DNA of 64,000 bases from Brevibacterium sp. RIT 803. GTDB lineage: Bacteria; Actinomycetota; Actinomycetes; Actinomycetales; Brevibacteriaceae. A program made the translations under genes and the position numbers. The notes under the pieces are model-generated. The model saw nothing but the letters and a program-made list of their open reading frames with translations, did not search any database and was not told where the DNA came from. This document shows, in pieces, positions 1 to 8,313 of this stretch. The stretch covers positions 186,001 to 250,000 of the forward strand of contig NZ_JAFEMW010000005.1 of NCBI RefSeq assembly GCF_016892625.1. The letters are read 5' to 3'. Numbering within the stretch: position 1 is the stretch's first letter; every line of letters begins with the position of its first letter.

Positions 1-432
1 CAGGTCCGCGATCCTCCGTGGGCTGTCTTCGGCTGCAGCCACCAGGTGTGTAAGCGCGGGTTTGGTGACATTCATCAAGCCATGAAGGTTGATGTCGACC
101 ATCCGCTCCCAATCTCTAAGGGTCAGCTCCTCGGTCGGACCGTTGAGCATGAGGCCAGCTGCATTCACGACGGTATCCAAACGCCCGAATTCCTCCACAG
201 TTCGGTCGATGGCGGCCTCAGCGGCTGCAGCATCAGTGAGATCGGCGGTAATCTTCAACACTGTGCCGCCGTCTGTGCGGACCCTGGCCGCCAACTTCTC
301 AAGCCGGTCGTCGCGGCGTGCGACGACCGCCACGCTTGCGCCGGCGGAGGACAATCGCAGCGCGGTAGCGCGACCGATGCCACTGGATGCACCGGTAATG
401 AGTGCGACTGTACCGTTCAAGTTCTCTGCCAT
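1..432 (-). CDS. Short-chain dehydrogenase/reductase (SDR), 3' end beyond window
   Basis: This is the N-terminal 144 residues of a classical SDR oxidoreductase, which binds NAD(P)(H) in a Rossmann fold and usually oxidises alcohols or reduces ketones. The cofactor motif TGASSGIG is at residues 13-20 and the structural NAAG motif at 90-93. The catalytic Ser and the Tyr-xxx-Lys lie past the window edge, so activity cannot be judged. The ATG start has a good ribosome site (GGAGGG, 8 bases upstream). The gene is divergent from an MmyB-type regulator 153 bases away, a common pairing in actinomycetes that suggests the regulator controls it. Substrate unknown. Confidence 0.88.
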   Translation of the reverse strand, partial: MAENLNGTVALITGASSGIGRATALRLSSAGASVAVVARRDDRLEKLAARVRTDGGTVLKITADLTDAAAAEAAIDRTVEEFGRLDTVVNAAGLMLNGPTEELTLRDWERMVDINLHGLMNVTKPALTHLVAAAEDSPRRIADL

Positions 433-585
433 GGGATAGTCCCTCCATATATCTGTTCGTTTGCTCCTCCATGACACCATCAGAGAAGCCGATTGCGACT
501 GAGTTAGTGCGCCTCCCAGCAGCTAGTAGTCACAGTGCCCGCTAAGGTCTCCCCAAATGTGGTTCGCATAATAGACAATTGCCCC

Positions 586-1488
586 ATGGATTCTTCTACG
601 TCGCTCGGTGAGTTTCTTCGCTCGCGTCGCGCACGCCTAGAGCCACACACAGTCGGGTTGCCACCCTCGCCAATCCCACGTCGCGGGAAGGGACTTCGCC
701 GGGAGGAGGTGGCCACTCTCTCTGGTGTCAGCGTTGACTACTACGCGCGCCTCGAGCAGGGCAGGATCGGCAATGTCTCCGACCAAGTCCTTTCCGCCAT
801 CGAAGATGCCCTGCGCTTAGACCCTTTGGAGCGTGAACATCTTCGCGGCCTCGTGGGCACGACACCGGCCAAACCCCATCGGCGCGCACCAGCCAAGGCA
901 AGGGTACGGGTGGGTTTGCGGACATACATCGACGCTATCGACCCCATCCCAGCGATGTTGCAGGGACCACGGATGGAGGTTCTTGCTTGGAACCGCGCCG
1001 CGACGATCTTGTTGGCTGATTTCGCCGCCATGCCTTCGGAAGATCGCAACATCGCTCGTTGGCTGTTCCTTGATCCGAGCAACCGGAGTCGTTACCCGGA
1101 CTGGGAAGAGATCGCCGCCCCGACAGTCGCCGCATTGCGTGCCTTCCAGAACCCACACGTTCCAGACGAGGAACTTGAACGCCTCGTTGGCGAATTATCC
1201 GTGGCCAGTGAGGAGTTCGCCCGCTATTGGGCCGACTACCGGCTGTTTCAGCACACCCACGGCACCAAGCGCATCTTCCATCCGGCTGTCGGCGTGATGA
1301 CTCTCAATTACGAGACCCTCCACATCCCCGACTCCGGCGGTCAGTTCATCTCTACCTATACCGCCGACGTCGGTTCTCCATCGGAGGAAATGCTGAGCAT
1401 TCTGATGAGCTGGGGCGATGAGCAGCCAGTCGACTCCGCTGAATGGATGAGCGAGTCCACGAAAAATGAATCACCCCGCCGCGACTGA
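586..1488 (+). CDS. XRE-type regulator with MmyB-like ligand-binding domain
   Basis: A 300-residue transcription factor. Residues about 5-75 form an N-terminal helix-turn-helix with the RRxxLxP and GLRREEVAxLSGVSxDYYxRLEQGR patterns of the actinobacterial MmyB group. Residues about 95-265 match the MmyB ligand-binding (PAS-like) domain, including a W..ANA-like region. The ATG at 586 is preferred to the GTG at 535 because family members begin just before LGEFLRSRR. No clear ribosome site precedes the ATG and a CATAAT -10-like hexamer lies at 567-572, so the mRNA may have a very short leader. The neighbour is a divergent SDR gene, its likely target. Confidence 0.85.
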   Translation: MDSSTSLGEFLRSRRARLEPHTVGLPPSPIPRRGKGLRREEVATLSGVSVDYYARLEQGRIGNVSDQVLSAIEDALRLDPLEREHLRGLVGTTPAKPHRRAPAKARVRVGLRTYIDAIDPIPAMLQGPRMEVLAWNRAATILLADFAAMPSEDRNIARWLFLDPSNRSRYPDWEEIAAPTVAALRAFQNPHVPDEELERLVGELSVASEEFARYWADYRLFQHTHGTKRIFHPAVGVMTLNYETLHIPDSGGQFISTYTADVGSPSEEMLSILMSWGDEQPVDSAEWMSESTKNESPRRD

Positions 1489-1564
1489 CCACGATCTGAT
1501 TTGGCGGGAATTCCAGGACCAAAGATCCCAACATCCGCTAACGCGATACATGAGATCTTTCTAG

Positions 1565-1862
1565 GCTTATCGCTGTGCATTTGGTTTGGAATCAGTTGAG
1601 TTCAGTTCTTGGTAAATCTGTCGTGCGAGATACTGATTGAGGCATTGACGCAATACTGAACATGCGGCGGAACCAGGTGCAACATCCGAGGCCGTCACAA
1701 TCATTGATTCTGGCACCTCGAAAATTGCTGAGTGCAACTGTCGACTGGCAATGTGCACAGATGCTTCCGACTTTGCGCGAGAAGCACAGGTGTACTTTGC
1801 GCAAAACCGACTACGTAGCGATCGCGGGGCAATCGTGAACGCTTCTCCGCAGCAGAAGAGTC
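1565..1862 (-). pseudogene. Possible remnant of an AraC-type regulator sensor domain
   Basis: Between the MmyB gene and dnaB, one minus-strand frame reads into this stretch from dnaB out-of-frame sequence and ends at TAA (1565-1567). The last 75 residues look protein-like: a segment FEVPESMI followed by APGSAACSVLRQCLNQYLA, resembling the end of the AraC_binding_2 sensor domain (a strand with VPR/VPE, then a G-rich turn and a helix SxLRxYL). No helix-turn-helix follows and no plausible start precedes it. If real it is a decayed fragment; if not, the 373-base gap 1489-1861 holds nothing I recognise. Base composition is visibly less GC-rich than the flanking genes. Confidence 0.25.
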
Positions 1863-3199
1863 TACTGCGGCATGTTGACGAAGCGGGACTTCGCGCCCTG
1901 GAAGGCCACGGAGATGTCGGCTGTCGGACCCGCACGGTGTTTGGCGACGATGATGTCGGCCTCGCCGGCACGTTCGTGTTCCTTGTCGTACATGTCGTCA
2001 CGGTGGATGAGCAGCACCATATCGGCGTCCTGCTCGATCGAACCGGACTCACGCAGGTCCGAGATCATCGGTCGCTTGTCAGTCCTCTGCTCGCTGCCAC
2101 GGTTGAGCTGCGATAGGGCAATGACCGGGATCTCAAGCTCTTTGGCCAAGAGCTTGAGCGAACGTGAGAACTCGGAGACCTCCTGCTGACGCGATTCGAC
2201 CTTCTTGCCGGAGCTCATCAGCTGCAGGTAGTCGACGCAGACCATCTTGAGATCGTGCTGCTGTTTCAGACGACGGCACTTGGCGCGGATCTCGGTGAGC
2301 GCCATGTTCGGGGAATCGTCGACGAACAGCGGGGCGTCGTTGATGCGCGACTCCGTCGCGGCCAGCGTCGTCCAGTCGTGAGGGGACAGTTCACCTCGGC
2401 GCAGGTTCTGGAGAGGAATCTCCGACTCCGCGGACAGCAGACGCATGACGAGTTCGTTCTTGCCCATCTCCAAGGAGAAGAAGACGGCGGCCTGGCCGTG
2501 GTGGATCGCCGCCGAGCGCATGAAGTCCAACGCCAGGGTGGACTTGCCGACACCGGGACGAGCCGCGATGACGATCATCGTGCCAGGGTGGAACCCGTTG
2601 GTCAGCGCATCGAATTCGGTGAATCCGGTCGGCACGCCGGCGGTCTGGCCGTCGGTGTCGCCATTGCGTTCGATCTCCTGAGCGACATCGCTGAGGATGT
2701 CAGAGAGGATCACATAATCCTCTGTGGTGTGACGCTCGGTGACCTGGTAGATCTCCGCCTGGGCCGAGTTCACGACCTCATCGGTGTCGCCTTCCGCGTC
2801 ATAGCCCATCTGTACGATGCGAGTGCCGGCCTCGACAAGGCGGCGCAGGACGGCCTGCTCGCGCACGATCGCAGCATAGTAGCCGGCGTTGGCGGCAGTC
2901 GGAACGGAGGAGATGAGCGTATGCAGGTACGCTGCGCCACCGACTCGGGACAGGTCACCGGTCTTCGTGAGGTAGTTGGCCACCGTCACCGAATCCGCAG
3001 GCTCACCGCGCGAATACAGGTCGAGGACGGCCTCGTAGATAGTCTCGTGAGCAGGCTTGTAGAAGTCATCGCCGGTCATGGATTCGACGCAGTCGGCGAT
3101 CGCATCCTTGGACAGAAGCATCGCACCGAGGACGCTCTGCTCGGCCTCGACGTCCTGCGGCGGGGTCCTCATCCCGTCAAACCCCTGATTGTTGCTCAA
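1862..3199 (-). CDS. dnaB: Replicative DNA helicase DnaB
   Basis: DnaB is the hexameric 5'-3' helicase that unwinds the replication fork. The 445-residue product has the N-terminal primase-interacting domain starting at RTPPQDxEAEQSVLG, a linker, and the RecA-like C-terminal domain with Walker A ARPGVGKST (about residues 213-221), Walker B VCVDYLQLM (about 320) and the DLRESGSIEQDAD segment. Length matches intein-free DnaB. I start at TTG 3199 because GAGGAAGAGGAAG lies directly upstream; a longer frame reaches 3235. In many actinomycetes dnaB follows rplI; here it is about 15 kb away. A 6-bp inverted repeat (1847-1852/1865-1870) overlaps the stop codon but is too weak to call a terminator. 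Confidence 0.96.
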   Translation of the reverse strand: MSNNQGFDGMRTPPQDVEAEQSVLGAMLLSKDAIADCVESMTGDDFYKPAHETIYEAVLDLYSRGEPADSVTVANYLTKTGDLSRVGGAAYLHTLISSVPTAANAGYYAAIVREQAVLRRLVEAGTRIVQMGYDAEGDTDEVVNSAQAEIYQVTERHTTEDYVILSDILSDVAQEIERNGDTDGQTAGVPTGFTEFDALTNGFHPGTMIVIAARPGVGKSTLALDFMRSAAIHHGQAAVFFSLEMGKNELVMRLLSAESEIPLQNLRRGELSPHDWTTLAATESRINDAPLFVDDSPNMALTEIRAKCRRLKQQHDLKMVCVDYLQLMSSGKKVESRQQEVSEFSRSLKLLAKELEIPVIALSQLNRGSEQRTDKRPMISDLRESGSIEQDADMVLLIHRDDMYDKEHERAGEADIIVAKHRAGPTADISVAFQGAKSRFVNMPQ

Positions 3200-3346
3200 T
3201 CGTCTTCCTCTTCCTCGAACCTTGCCGGCGGACACCCGCTTTCAACGCCCTCCAACTGTACCTGGATCGAGAAGCCGCAGACCCACCTCGGCGGGGATAT
3301 CCGAGTGTGAGTACACGCTCACTCCGGCATGCTCACAACACCCTCC

Positions 3347-4741
3347 TCATGCCCGTGAACGGCCTGCGGTCGCCACGGTCACGAGGATCGGCTTCGCCAG
3401 CTGCAATCCCGATCTGATGATGAGGATACCGAGGACCACTGACGCAAGAATCGTTGAGAACGTGATCGGTTTGAGCACGAGCGCTGCCCCGGCCAAAGGC
3501 AGAACGAGAAGCAGACCGAGCCCGCCTGCCAGCAGCGACACCCAGATGACCGGCCCCAGAACTGCTCTCACCATGGCTTTGTGCATGGTCTCCGGATCCA
3601 TTCCCGCGGCATAGAGATCTTGGAATGTGTCGGCTCGATCGTAGATGTCGGCGACCTGGTTGATCAGCGCGGATACGGCGATCAACAGGATCGAGATTCC
3701 CATCACCAGCATGACTCCGGTGAAGATGTCCTGCAGGAGGAACCGGTCGGCGTCGTGCATCCGGGCGCCCGGCTCATCCCCCGCGTCGAGGCCGAGCTGC
3801 ATGAGCGAGATGCCGGTTCCGCCCACTGCGGCGACGAACGCAGTCATGGCCAACCCGGAGACTCTGCGCCAGAACCGCTTGGGTTCGTCGGAGACCAACC
3901 GCGCGGCGATGAGTCGTTCCGGGGTCTGCGCCCTATTCCCGCTCAGATGGGCAAACCACCTGATCAGAAGCCCGCCGAGGAGGTCGACCACGATCAGACC
4001 GAGGATGAAGGTTGCGATGACCGTAGAGAGGACGATTCCCAGACCGAGCCCTCCGCTCTTCGTCAGCATCACGACAACCGGCAGAGCCAGGATCACAAGG
4101 GACGCCAGAACCACCTGAACGACGGGGAACTTCCGTTCCAAGGCCTTGGTGCGCACACCCAGTGGTGAGATCGCGACCCTGCGCAGGCCCATCAGCGAGG
4201 CCGCGATGCACACGAGGATGAGGAACACGACCACCGAGGCCACCAACCAGGCGGGCATGAGCATGTTCGCGTATCCGATGGAATGTCCCATGAAGTGGAT
4301 CAGGCTCACCGGCCAGGACAGGCCCAGGTAGCCGAGGACGCCGAGGACGATTCCGCAGATCGCCGGCACCAGCGGTTCGGCCACCGCGAGGGTGACGATG
4401 GACGAGCGCCTCGCCCCGAGCAGCGACAGCGTGGACAGCCGCTCATCCTGTCGCCGGGCGGACAGAGTCGCCGAAGCCGACGCCAGTGTGCTCGCGGGAA
4501 TCACGAGCAGGATGGTCGCGAAGCTCGCGAGGAACTTGTACATGAAGTCCATCCCAGCCATACCCGGGTCCGGGCTGGGTGGGATCTGGAAGAACATCCA
4601 GGCTCCGGCAGCAACGGTGAGGAACAGGGAGGTACAGGCGAAGAACGCGCTCATCACCAGCAGCGAACTCGACGAGGTCAGCGTCTTGCGCCCCAGGACG
4701 AGGGGAACGACGCGGGTTGCTGTGGGCAGAACGGTGGGCAT
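3347..4741 (-). CDS. FtsX-like ABC transporter permease (second of pair)
   Basis: A 464-residue membrane protein, last gene of an ABC exporter operon. Hydrophobic segments lie near residues 25-50, 65-90, 115-145 and 150-185, with further ones toward the C-terminus. The conserved cytoplasmic stretch RRQDERLSTLSLLGARRSS is the FtsX/MacB-type coupling region, and it recurs in the next permease. The ATG start has AGAAGGAG 7 bases upstream. Only 13 bases separate it from the preceding permease, so the two are probably co-transcribed and form a heterodimer with the ATPase at 6125. Such LolCDE/MacB-type systems move lipids, peptides or antimicrobials out of the membrane; the substrate is not visible here. 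Confidence 0.87.
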   Translation of the reverse strand: MPTVLPTATRVVPLVLGRKTLTSSSSLLVMSAFFACTSLFLTVAAGAWMFFQIPPSPDPGMAGMDFMYKFLASFATILLVIPASTLASASATLSARRQDERLSTLSLLGARRSSIVTLAVAEPLVPAICGIVLGVLGYLGLSWPVSLIHFMGHSIGYANMLMPAWLVASVVVFLILVCIAASLMGLRRVAISPLGVRTKALERKFPVVQVVLASLVILALPVVVMLTKSGGLGLGIVLSTVIATFILGLIVVDLLGGLLIRWFAHLSGNRAQTPERLIAARLVSDEPKRFWRRVSGLAMTAFVAAVGGTGISLMQLGLDAGDEPGARMHDADRFLLQDIFTGVMLVMGISILLIAVSALINQVADIYDRADTFQDLYAAGMDPETMHKAMVRAVLGPVIWVSLLAGGLGLLLVLPLAGAALVLKPITFSTILASVVLGILIIRSGLQLAKPILVTVATAGRSRA

Positions 4742-4754
4742 GTCGATCTCCTTC

Positions 4755-6125
4755 TCAGGCCGCAGCGTTCACAGCGGTCACGCTGCGCACGAGCGGACGG
4801 GTGAACTGCAGCCCCAGCCACACCATCGCCACGCCGCCGACGAGCACTGCTGCGACAACCCCAATGGTCAGCGGATCGCCGAGGTCACTGACCGAGGCCA
4901 TGAGTCCGGCAAGCATTCCACCCAGTACCAGGGACACGAGGGTGACGAGGACGATGGGCGACATGACCGCGTTGACAGTGACTCGGTGCATCATCTTCTG
5001 CGTCATTCCCGCCGAGTGCAGCTCACGGTAGGTCGATGCCCGGTCGAGGATGTCTGCTGCCTGGTTGATCGTCGCGGAGATGACGATGAAGACGAAGGCG
5101 ATAGCCAGGGTGAGGGTGAGTCCGGTGAAGATGTCATCGGCCATGTACTGGAAGGGGCCCATGATCGCCTTGTCCTCGGCGGTGAGATCTCCCTGATTCG
5201 CCCGCATCATCGCCGTGCCGGCACCACCGACGACCGCGATGAAGATGATCATCGCCAGACCTGCCACGCGACGCCAGTACTGTGCCGGTGCATCGGCGAT
5301 CATCGACGCCGCGATCATCGACGTGGGTGTGCGGGCGATCCGGTGACTGAACCAGCCGTGGATGCGCATGACGAGAACACCGATGACGTTGATGAGCAGG
5401 AGCGCGATGCCGATCGTGATGATGCTCGCAATCGTATAGGTCATCCTCGGCTGGTCCCGGTTGAGGGAGAAGACGAGGGCGCCGATCATTCCGACCGCGA
5501 GCACGACCACGGAAATGATGCGAGCCACGGGGAACTTCCTGGCCAAGGACCTGGTCCGCACGCCCAACGGCGAAACCGTGATCCTGCGCAGGCCGAGCAG
5601 TGCGGAGATGAGGCAGACGAACAGCAGTCCGATGACGACTGCGGCGAGCAGCCACGCCGGCATCATCAGTGCGGAGTACCCCAACGGTTCACCGGTGAAG
5701 ACGAGGAGGCTGAGTGGGTAGGCGAGCAGGAAGTAGCCGACGATCCCGGCGATGATGCCGGTCGCGGCGGGGATGAAGGGTTCGGCGACCGCCAGCAGCC
5801 GGACAGTGCCGGGCCTCGCGCCCAGCAGGGAGAGTGTGGACAGGCGCTCATCCTGCCGCCGGGCACTCAACTTCGCCGAGGCGACCCCCAAGCTGATCGC
5901 GGGAACGACGAGGAAGACCGTGGCCAAGATCGCGAGCATGCGATAGAGGTCGGCCACCTCGGCGTATCCGGAGACATCGGGTCGGTCGTTGAATGCCCAG
6001 GCACCGCCGGCGACGGTGAGGAAGAGCGTCGAGCATGCGAAGAATGCGATGGCGACGAGCTTCGAAGTCGACGAGGTGAAAGATTTCTTGGTCAGTACGA
6101 CGGGAAGGATATTCATGGTCGGCAT
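4755..6125 (-). CDS. FtsX-like ABC transporter permease (first of pair)
   Basis: A 456-residue paralogue of the permease that follows it. Shared features are the N-terminal MPT...LPVVL start, the RRQDERLSTLSLLGAR coupling motif, the SPLGVRTRSLARKFP cytoplasmic loop and a matching pattern of hydrophobic segments. The ATG at 6125 overlaps the ATPase stop codon by one base (TGATG), so translation is probably coupled. A GTG one codon upstream is also possible, but MPT matches the sister permease. The two permeases look like an old tandem duplication. Function is inferred from family: the membrane half of an ABC exporter using mechanotransmission rather than classical alternating access. Confidence 0.87.
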   Translation of the reverse strand: MPTMNILPVVLTKKSFTSSTSKLVAIAFFACSTLFLTVAGGAWAFNDRPDVSGYAEVADLYRMLAILATVFLVVPAISLGVASAKLSARRQDERLSTLSLLGARPGTVRLLAVAEPFIPAATGIIAGIVGYFLLAYPLSLLVFTGEPLGYSALMMPAWLLAAVVIGLLFVCLISALLGLRRITVSPLGVRTRSLARKFPVARIISVVVLAVGMIGALVFSLNRDQPRMTYTIASIITIGIALLLINVIGVLVMRIHGWFSHRIARTPTSMIAASMIADAPAQYWRRVAGLAMIIFIAVVGGAGTAMMRANQGDLTAEDKAIMGPFQYMADDIFTGLTLTLAIAFVFIVISATINQAADILDRASTYRELHSAGMTQKMMHRVTVNAVMSPIVLVTLVSLVLGGMLAGLMASVSDLGDPLTIGVVAAVLVGGVAMVWLGLQFTRPLVRSVTAVNAAA

Positions 6126-6889
6126 CACCGGTTGTTCTGAACGTACTGGCTGCTCTGCACGAGCTGGTCGTTCCCCATAGGCTGGTTCGCGGAGTCGGAG
6201 ACGATCCGACCGTCTGCAAGGCGGACGATGCGCGAGCAGCGAGCGGCCACCGTCTCATCGTGGGTGACCACGACCAGAGTGGAGCCCCGTCCGGTCGTGG
6301 ATGCCAGGAGTTCGGAGAGCACCTCGCTGGAGGTGGAGGAGTCCAGGGCGCCGGTGGGTTCGTCGGCGAAGGTGACCACGGGCTGGGTGACCTGGGCGCG
6401 GGCGATGGCCACGCGCTGAGCCTGCCCGCCGGAGAGTTGTCCGATGCGTTTGTTCAGGTGCTCGGCCAGTCCCAGGCGCTGGAGCCACGCGCGGGCATGT
6501 TCGGTTGCATCGGTGCGCTTCAAGCCTGAGAGCATGGCGGCGAGCGCGACATTGTCAAGAGCGGTGAGTTCGGGCAGGAGCAGACCCTGCTGGAAGACAA
6601 AGCCGAAGACCTCGCGGCGCAGTGCAGTGCGGCCCTTCTCCTTCAGTGACGTGATCTCGGCGGCAGCGCTGCGGTCGGTGGGCAGGAGGCGGATATTTCC
6701 CTCATCAGGACGGATGATGCCGGCCAAGCAGTGCAGGAGGGTCGTCTTTCCGGAACCGGAGGGCCCCATGATGGCCAAAGATTCGCCGAGGCCGATGGTG
6801 AGGTCGACTCCGGCGAGCGCATAGGTCTGGTTGTAGTGCTTGGTCACGTTCGTTGATGTGATGATTGCGGGAAGCTGTGTGTTTGTCAT
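6125..6889 (-). CDS. ABC transporter ATP-binding protein, LolD/MacB type
   Basis: A 254-residue nucleotide-binding subunit. Walker A is MGPSGSGKTT (residues 41-50), the Q-loop lies in FGFVFQQGLLLPELTALDNV, the signature is LSGGQAQRVAIARA and Walker B with the catalytic Glu is VTFADEPTGALD, followed by an H-loop VVTHD. FVFQ...LLPELTALDNV and EPTGALDS are typical of ATPases paired with FtsX-like permeases. The ATG at 6889 is chosen; an in-frame TTG lies six codons upstream. It is the first gene of the three-gene exporter operon and overlaps the next start. The 282 bases to the next gene (6890-7171) hold both divergent promoters; I see no clear operator. Confidence 0.93.
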   Translation of the reverse strand: MTNTQLPAIITSTNVTKHYNQTYALAGVDLTIGLGESLAIMGPSGSGKTTLLHCLAGIIRPDEGNIRLLPTDRSAAAEITSLKEKGRTALRREVFGFVFQQGLLLPELTALDNVALAAMLSGLKRTDATEHARAWLQRLGLAEHLNKRIGQLSGGQAQRVAIARAQVTQPVVTFADEPTGALDSSTSSEVLSELLASTTGRGSTLVVVTHDETVAARCSRIVRLADGRIVSDSANQPMGNDQLVQSSQYVQNNR

Positions 6890-7171
6890 GTCTCTATATT
6901 TTCGCAATCGGACTTGCCCGACTATGAAGACCTCCCACCACCTCGGCGAGGAAAACCCGACACTTGGGAGGGGGATTGCAGATCCGGCGAATCACTTGGT
7001 GATTGGCACGGGGCCGGACCCGCCGATAGACCAATCGGCGATCAGCCGCCTATTGTGAATGCGCAGCGGACGCCCGATAGCTCCGCTTCCAATGAACCAC
7101 TTCGCGTGAACCACTCTGGGTGGACTCGCGACGAGGACGAACCAAGACACGTCTACTACTGAGGAGTCATC

Positions 7172-7582
7172 ATGAAGGCACAGTGGATCAGCATTCCGGT
7201 CGACGATCAGGCTCGTGCTCTGAAGTTCTACACGGATCGGCTCGGCTTCATTCCAAAGGTCGATGTGCCGGTCGGCGAGGACTTCCGCTGGCTGACAGTC
7301 GTCTCACCAGAGGATCCCGATGGCGTGGAAGTCGTCCTCGAACCCAAGGGACACCCCGCCGCGAACGACTTCACTTCTGCGCTGAAGGCAGACGGAATCC
7401 CCATCAACCAGTTCTCCGTCGACGACGTCCAAGCAGAATACGATCGACTCACCGCGCTCGGCGTGACCTTCACTCAGGAACCGACGACCATGGGCCCGGT
7501 CACCACGGCGGTTCTCGACGACACGGTCGGCAACCTCATCCAGCTCATCCACCAAGAAGAGGGCGAGGGGCCTCAGCTCTGA
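7172..7582 (+). CDS. VOC-superfamily (glyoxalase/bleomycin-resistance fold) protein
   Basis: A 136-residue single-unit VOC protein. It has the two beta-alpha-beta-beta-beta modules typical of the fold: the first opens with WISIPVDDQARALKFYTDRLGF, the second with INQFSVDDVQAEYDRLTALGV. Candidate metal-ligand positions are Gln in the first strand and Glu/Gln near the end (GNLIQLIHQE), but the metal site is not certain. Members act as glyoxalases, dioxygenases or binding proteins, so no reaction is assigned. The ATG follows GAGGAG by 6 bases. Its end overlaps the convergent TetR gene by 10 bases, which makes transcriptional interference possible. Confidence 0.85.
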   Translation: MKAQWISIPVDDQARALKFYTDRLGFIPKVDVPVGEDFRWLTVVSPEDPDGVEVVLEPKGHPAANDFTSALKADGIPINQFSVDDVQAEYDRLTALGVTFTQEPTTMGPVTTAVLDDTVGNLIQLIHQEEGEGPQL

Positions 7583-8160
7583 AGTGAGCGGCAGATTCCG
7601 TCGAGAACAAATCCGGTTCGTCGATCGTAGGCCGCTCTGGAAGGGCGAACCCCGTACTTGAGTGCAAGTGAGTTGTCGACGGCCATCGCTTGAAAGTCAT
7701 CCGGCGTGACCTCTTCGGCCAAGGCGTTGGCCGCATGCCCATCCTGCACAAGCTCCTCGTGGAAGCTTCCCCCAAGGTGACAGAGCTCCATGAGTGGACC
7801 CGAGGCAGGAAACGCCCGCAGGAGAACATCGTTGACCGCCGGCAGTCGGTATTGAAGGTCGCGGATGGCACCGACGTAGAATCGAATCCGCTCACTGATA
7901 CCGGAAACTGAGCGGGCGTCATCGATCACGGACTTCAGCCCAGTCGCGACAACCTCGTCGATGACGGAATCGATCAGTCCGATCCGCCCGCCGAACCTAT
8001 TGAAGATCGTCGCCTTGCTCACCTGGGCGGCAGCGGCAACGTTCTCCAGAGGTGCCGAAAGTCCCTCGACGCGAAACACCTCGATTGCGGCAGCGCGGAT
8101 CCTCTCGACATTACGGCGGGCATCAGTGCGCAACATCGGCCCAGAATTCCTATCAGCCAC
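7573..8160 (-). CDS. TetR-family transcriptional regulator
   Basis: A 195-residue regulator. The helix-turn-helix spans about residues 15-62 (ARRNVERIRAAAIEVFR, then LENVAAAAQVSKATIFNRFG), and the rest is a helical ligand-binding domain. The GTG start at 8160 has AGGGAAGAG upstream; an ATG at residue 9 is less likely because no ribosome site fits it. It is divergent from the NmrA-like gene at 8314. Two palindromes of identical geometry lie in the shared region (8187-8209 and 8233-8255), so autoregulation and control of that neighbour are likely. The ligand is unknown. Confidence 0.9.
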   Translation of the reverse strand: MADRNSGPMLRTDARRNVERIRAAAIEVFRVEGLSAPLENVAAAAQVSKATIFNRFGGRIGLIDSVIDEVVATGLKSVIDDARSVSGISERIRFYVGAIRDLQYRLPAVNDVLLRAFPASGPLMELCHLGGSFHEELVQDGHAANALAEEVTPDDFQAMAVDNSLALKYGVRPSRAAYDRRTGFVLDGICRSLQS

Positions 8161-8186
8161 CCTCAGCTCTTCCCTGTTCTCTCCAT

Positions 8187-8209
8187 AACTTGACTCTACT
8201 GGTCACTTT
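8187..8209. promoter_or_regulatory. Imperfect TetR-type operator (site 1)
   Basis: Half-sites AACTTGAC (8187-8194) and GTCACTTT (8202-8209) are separated by 7 bases. Each differs by one base from the half-site of the perfect palindrome 46 bases downstream. It lies just upstream of the TetR gene, where it could repress that gene. Confidence 0.5.
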
Positions 8210-8232
8210 ACCGCAGGATGGATGTCGGCACT

Positions 8233-8255
8233 AAGTTGACCATTCCAGTCAACTT
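8233..8255. promoter_or_regulatory. Perfect TetR-type operator (site 2)
   Basis: A perfect 8-bp inverted repeat, AAGTTGAC (8233-8240) and GTCAACTT (8248-8255), with a 7-base spacer. It sits upstream of the NmrA-like gene and has the same geometry as the site at 8187-8209. The likely binder is the adjacent TetR protein; this is inference. Confidence 0.6.
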
Positions 8256-8313
8256 GAAAGGGGTGCCTCCATCAGCACCGGTCTCGGACCGGCTTCAGCG
8301 AAAGGTCGCCGTA

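Noticed and set aside
1847-1870. Terminator overlapping the dnaB stop
   Set aside because: Only a 6-bp stem with a 12-base loop and no T-run.
4392-6140. 582-codon frame opposite the FtsX permeases
   Set aside because: Its translation is a low-complexity His/Asp/Arg-rich sequence, the typical antisense reading of a high-GC gene; the opposite strand has clear permease motifs.
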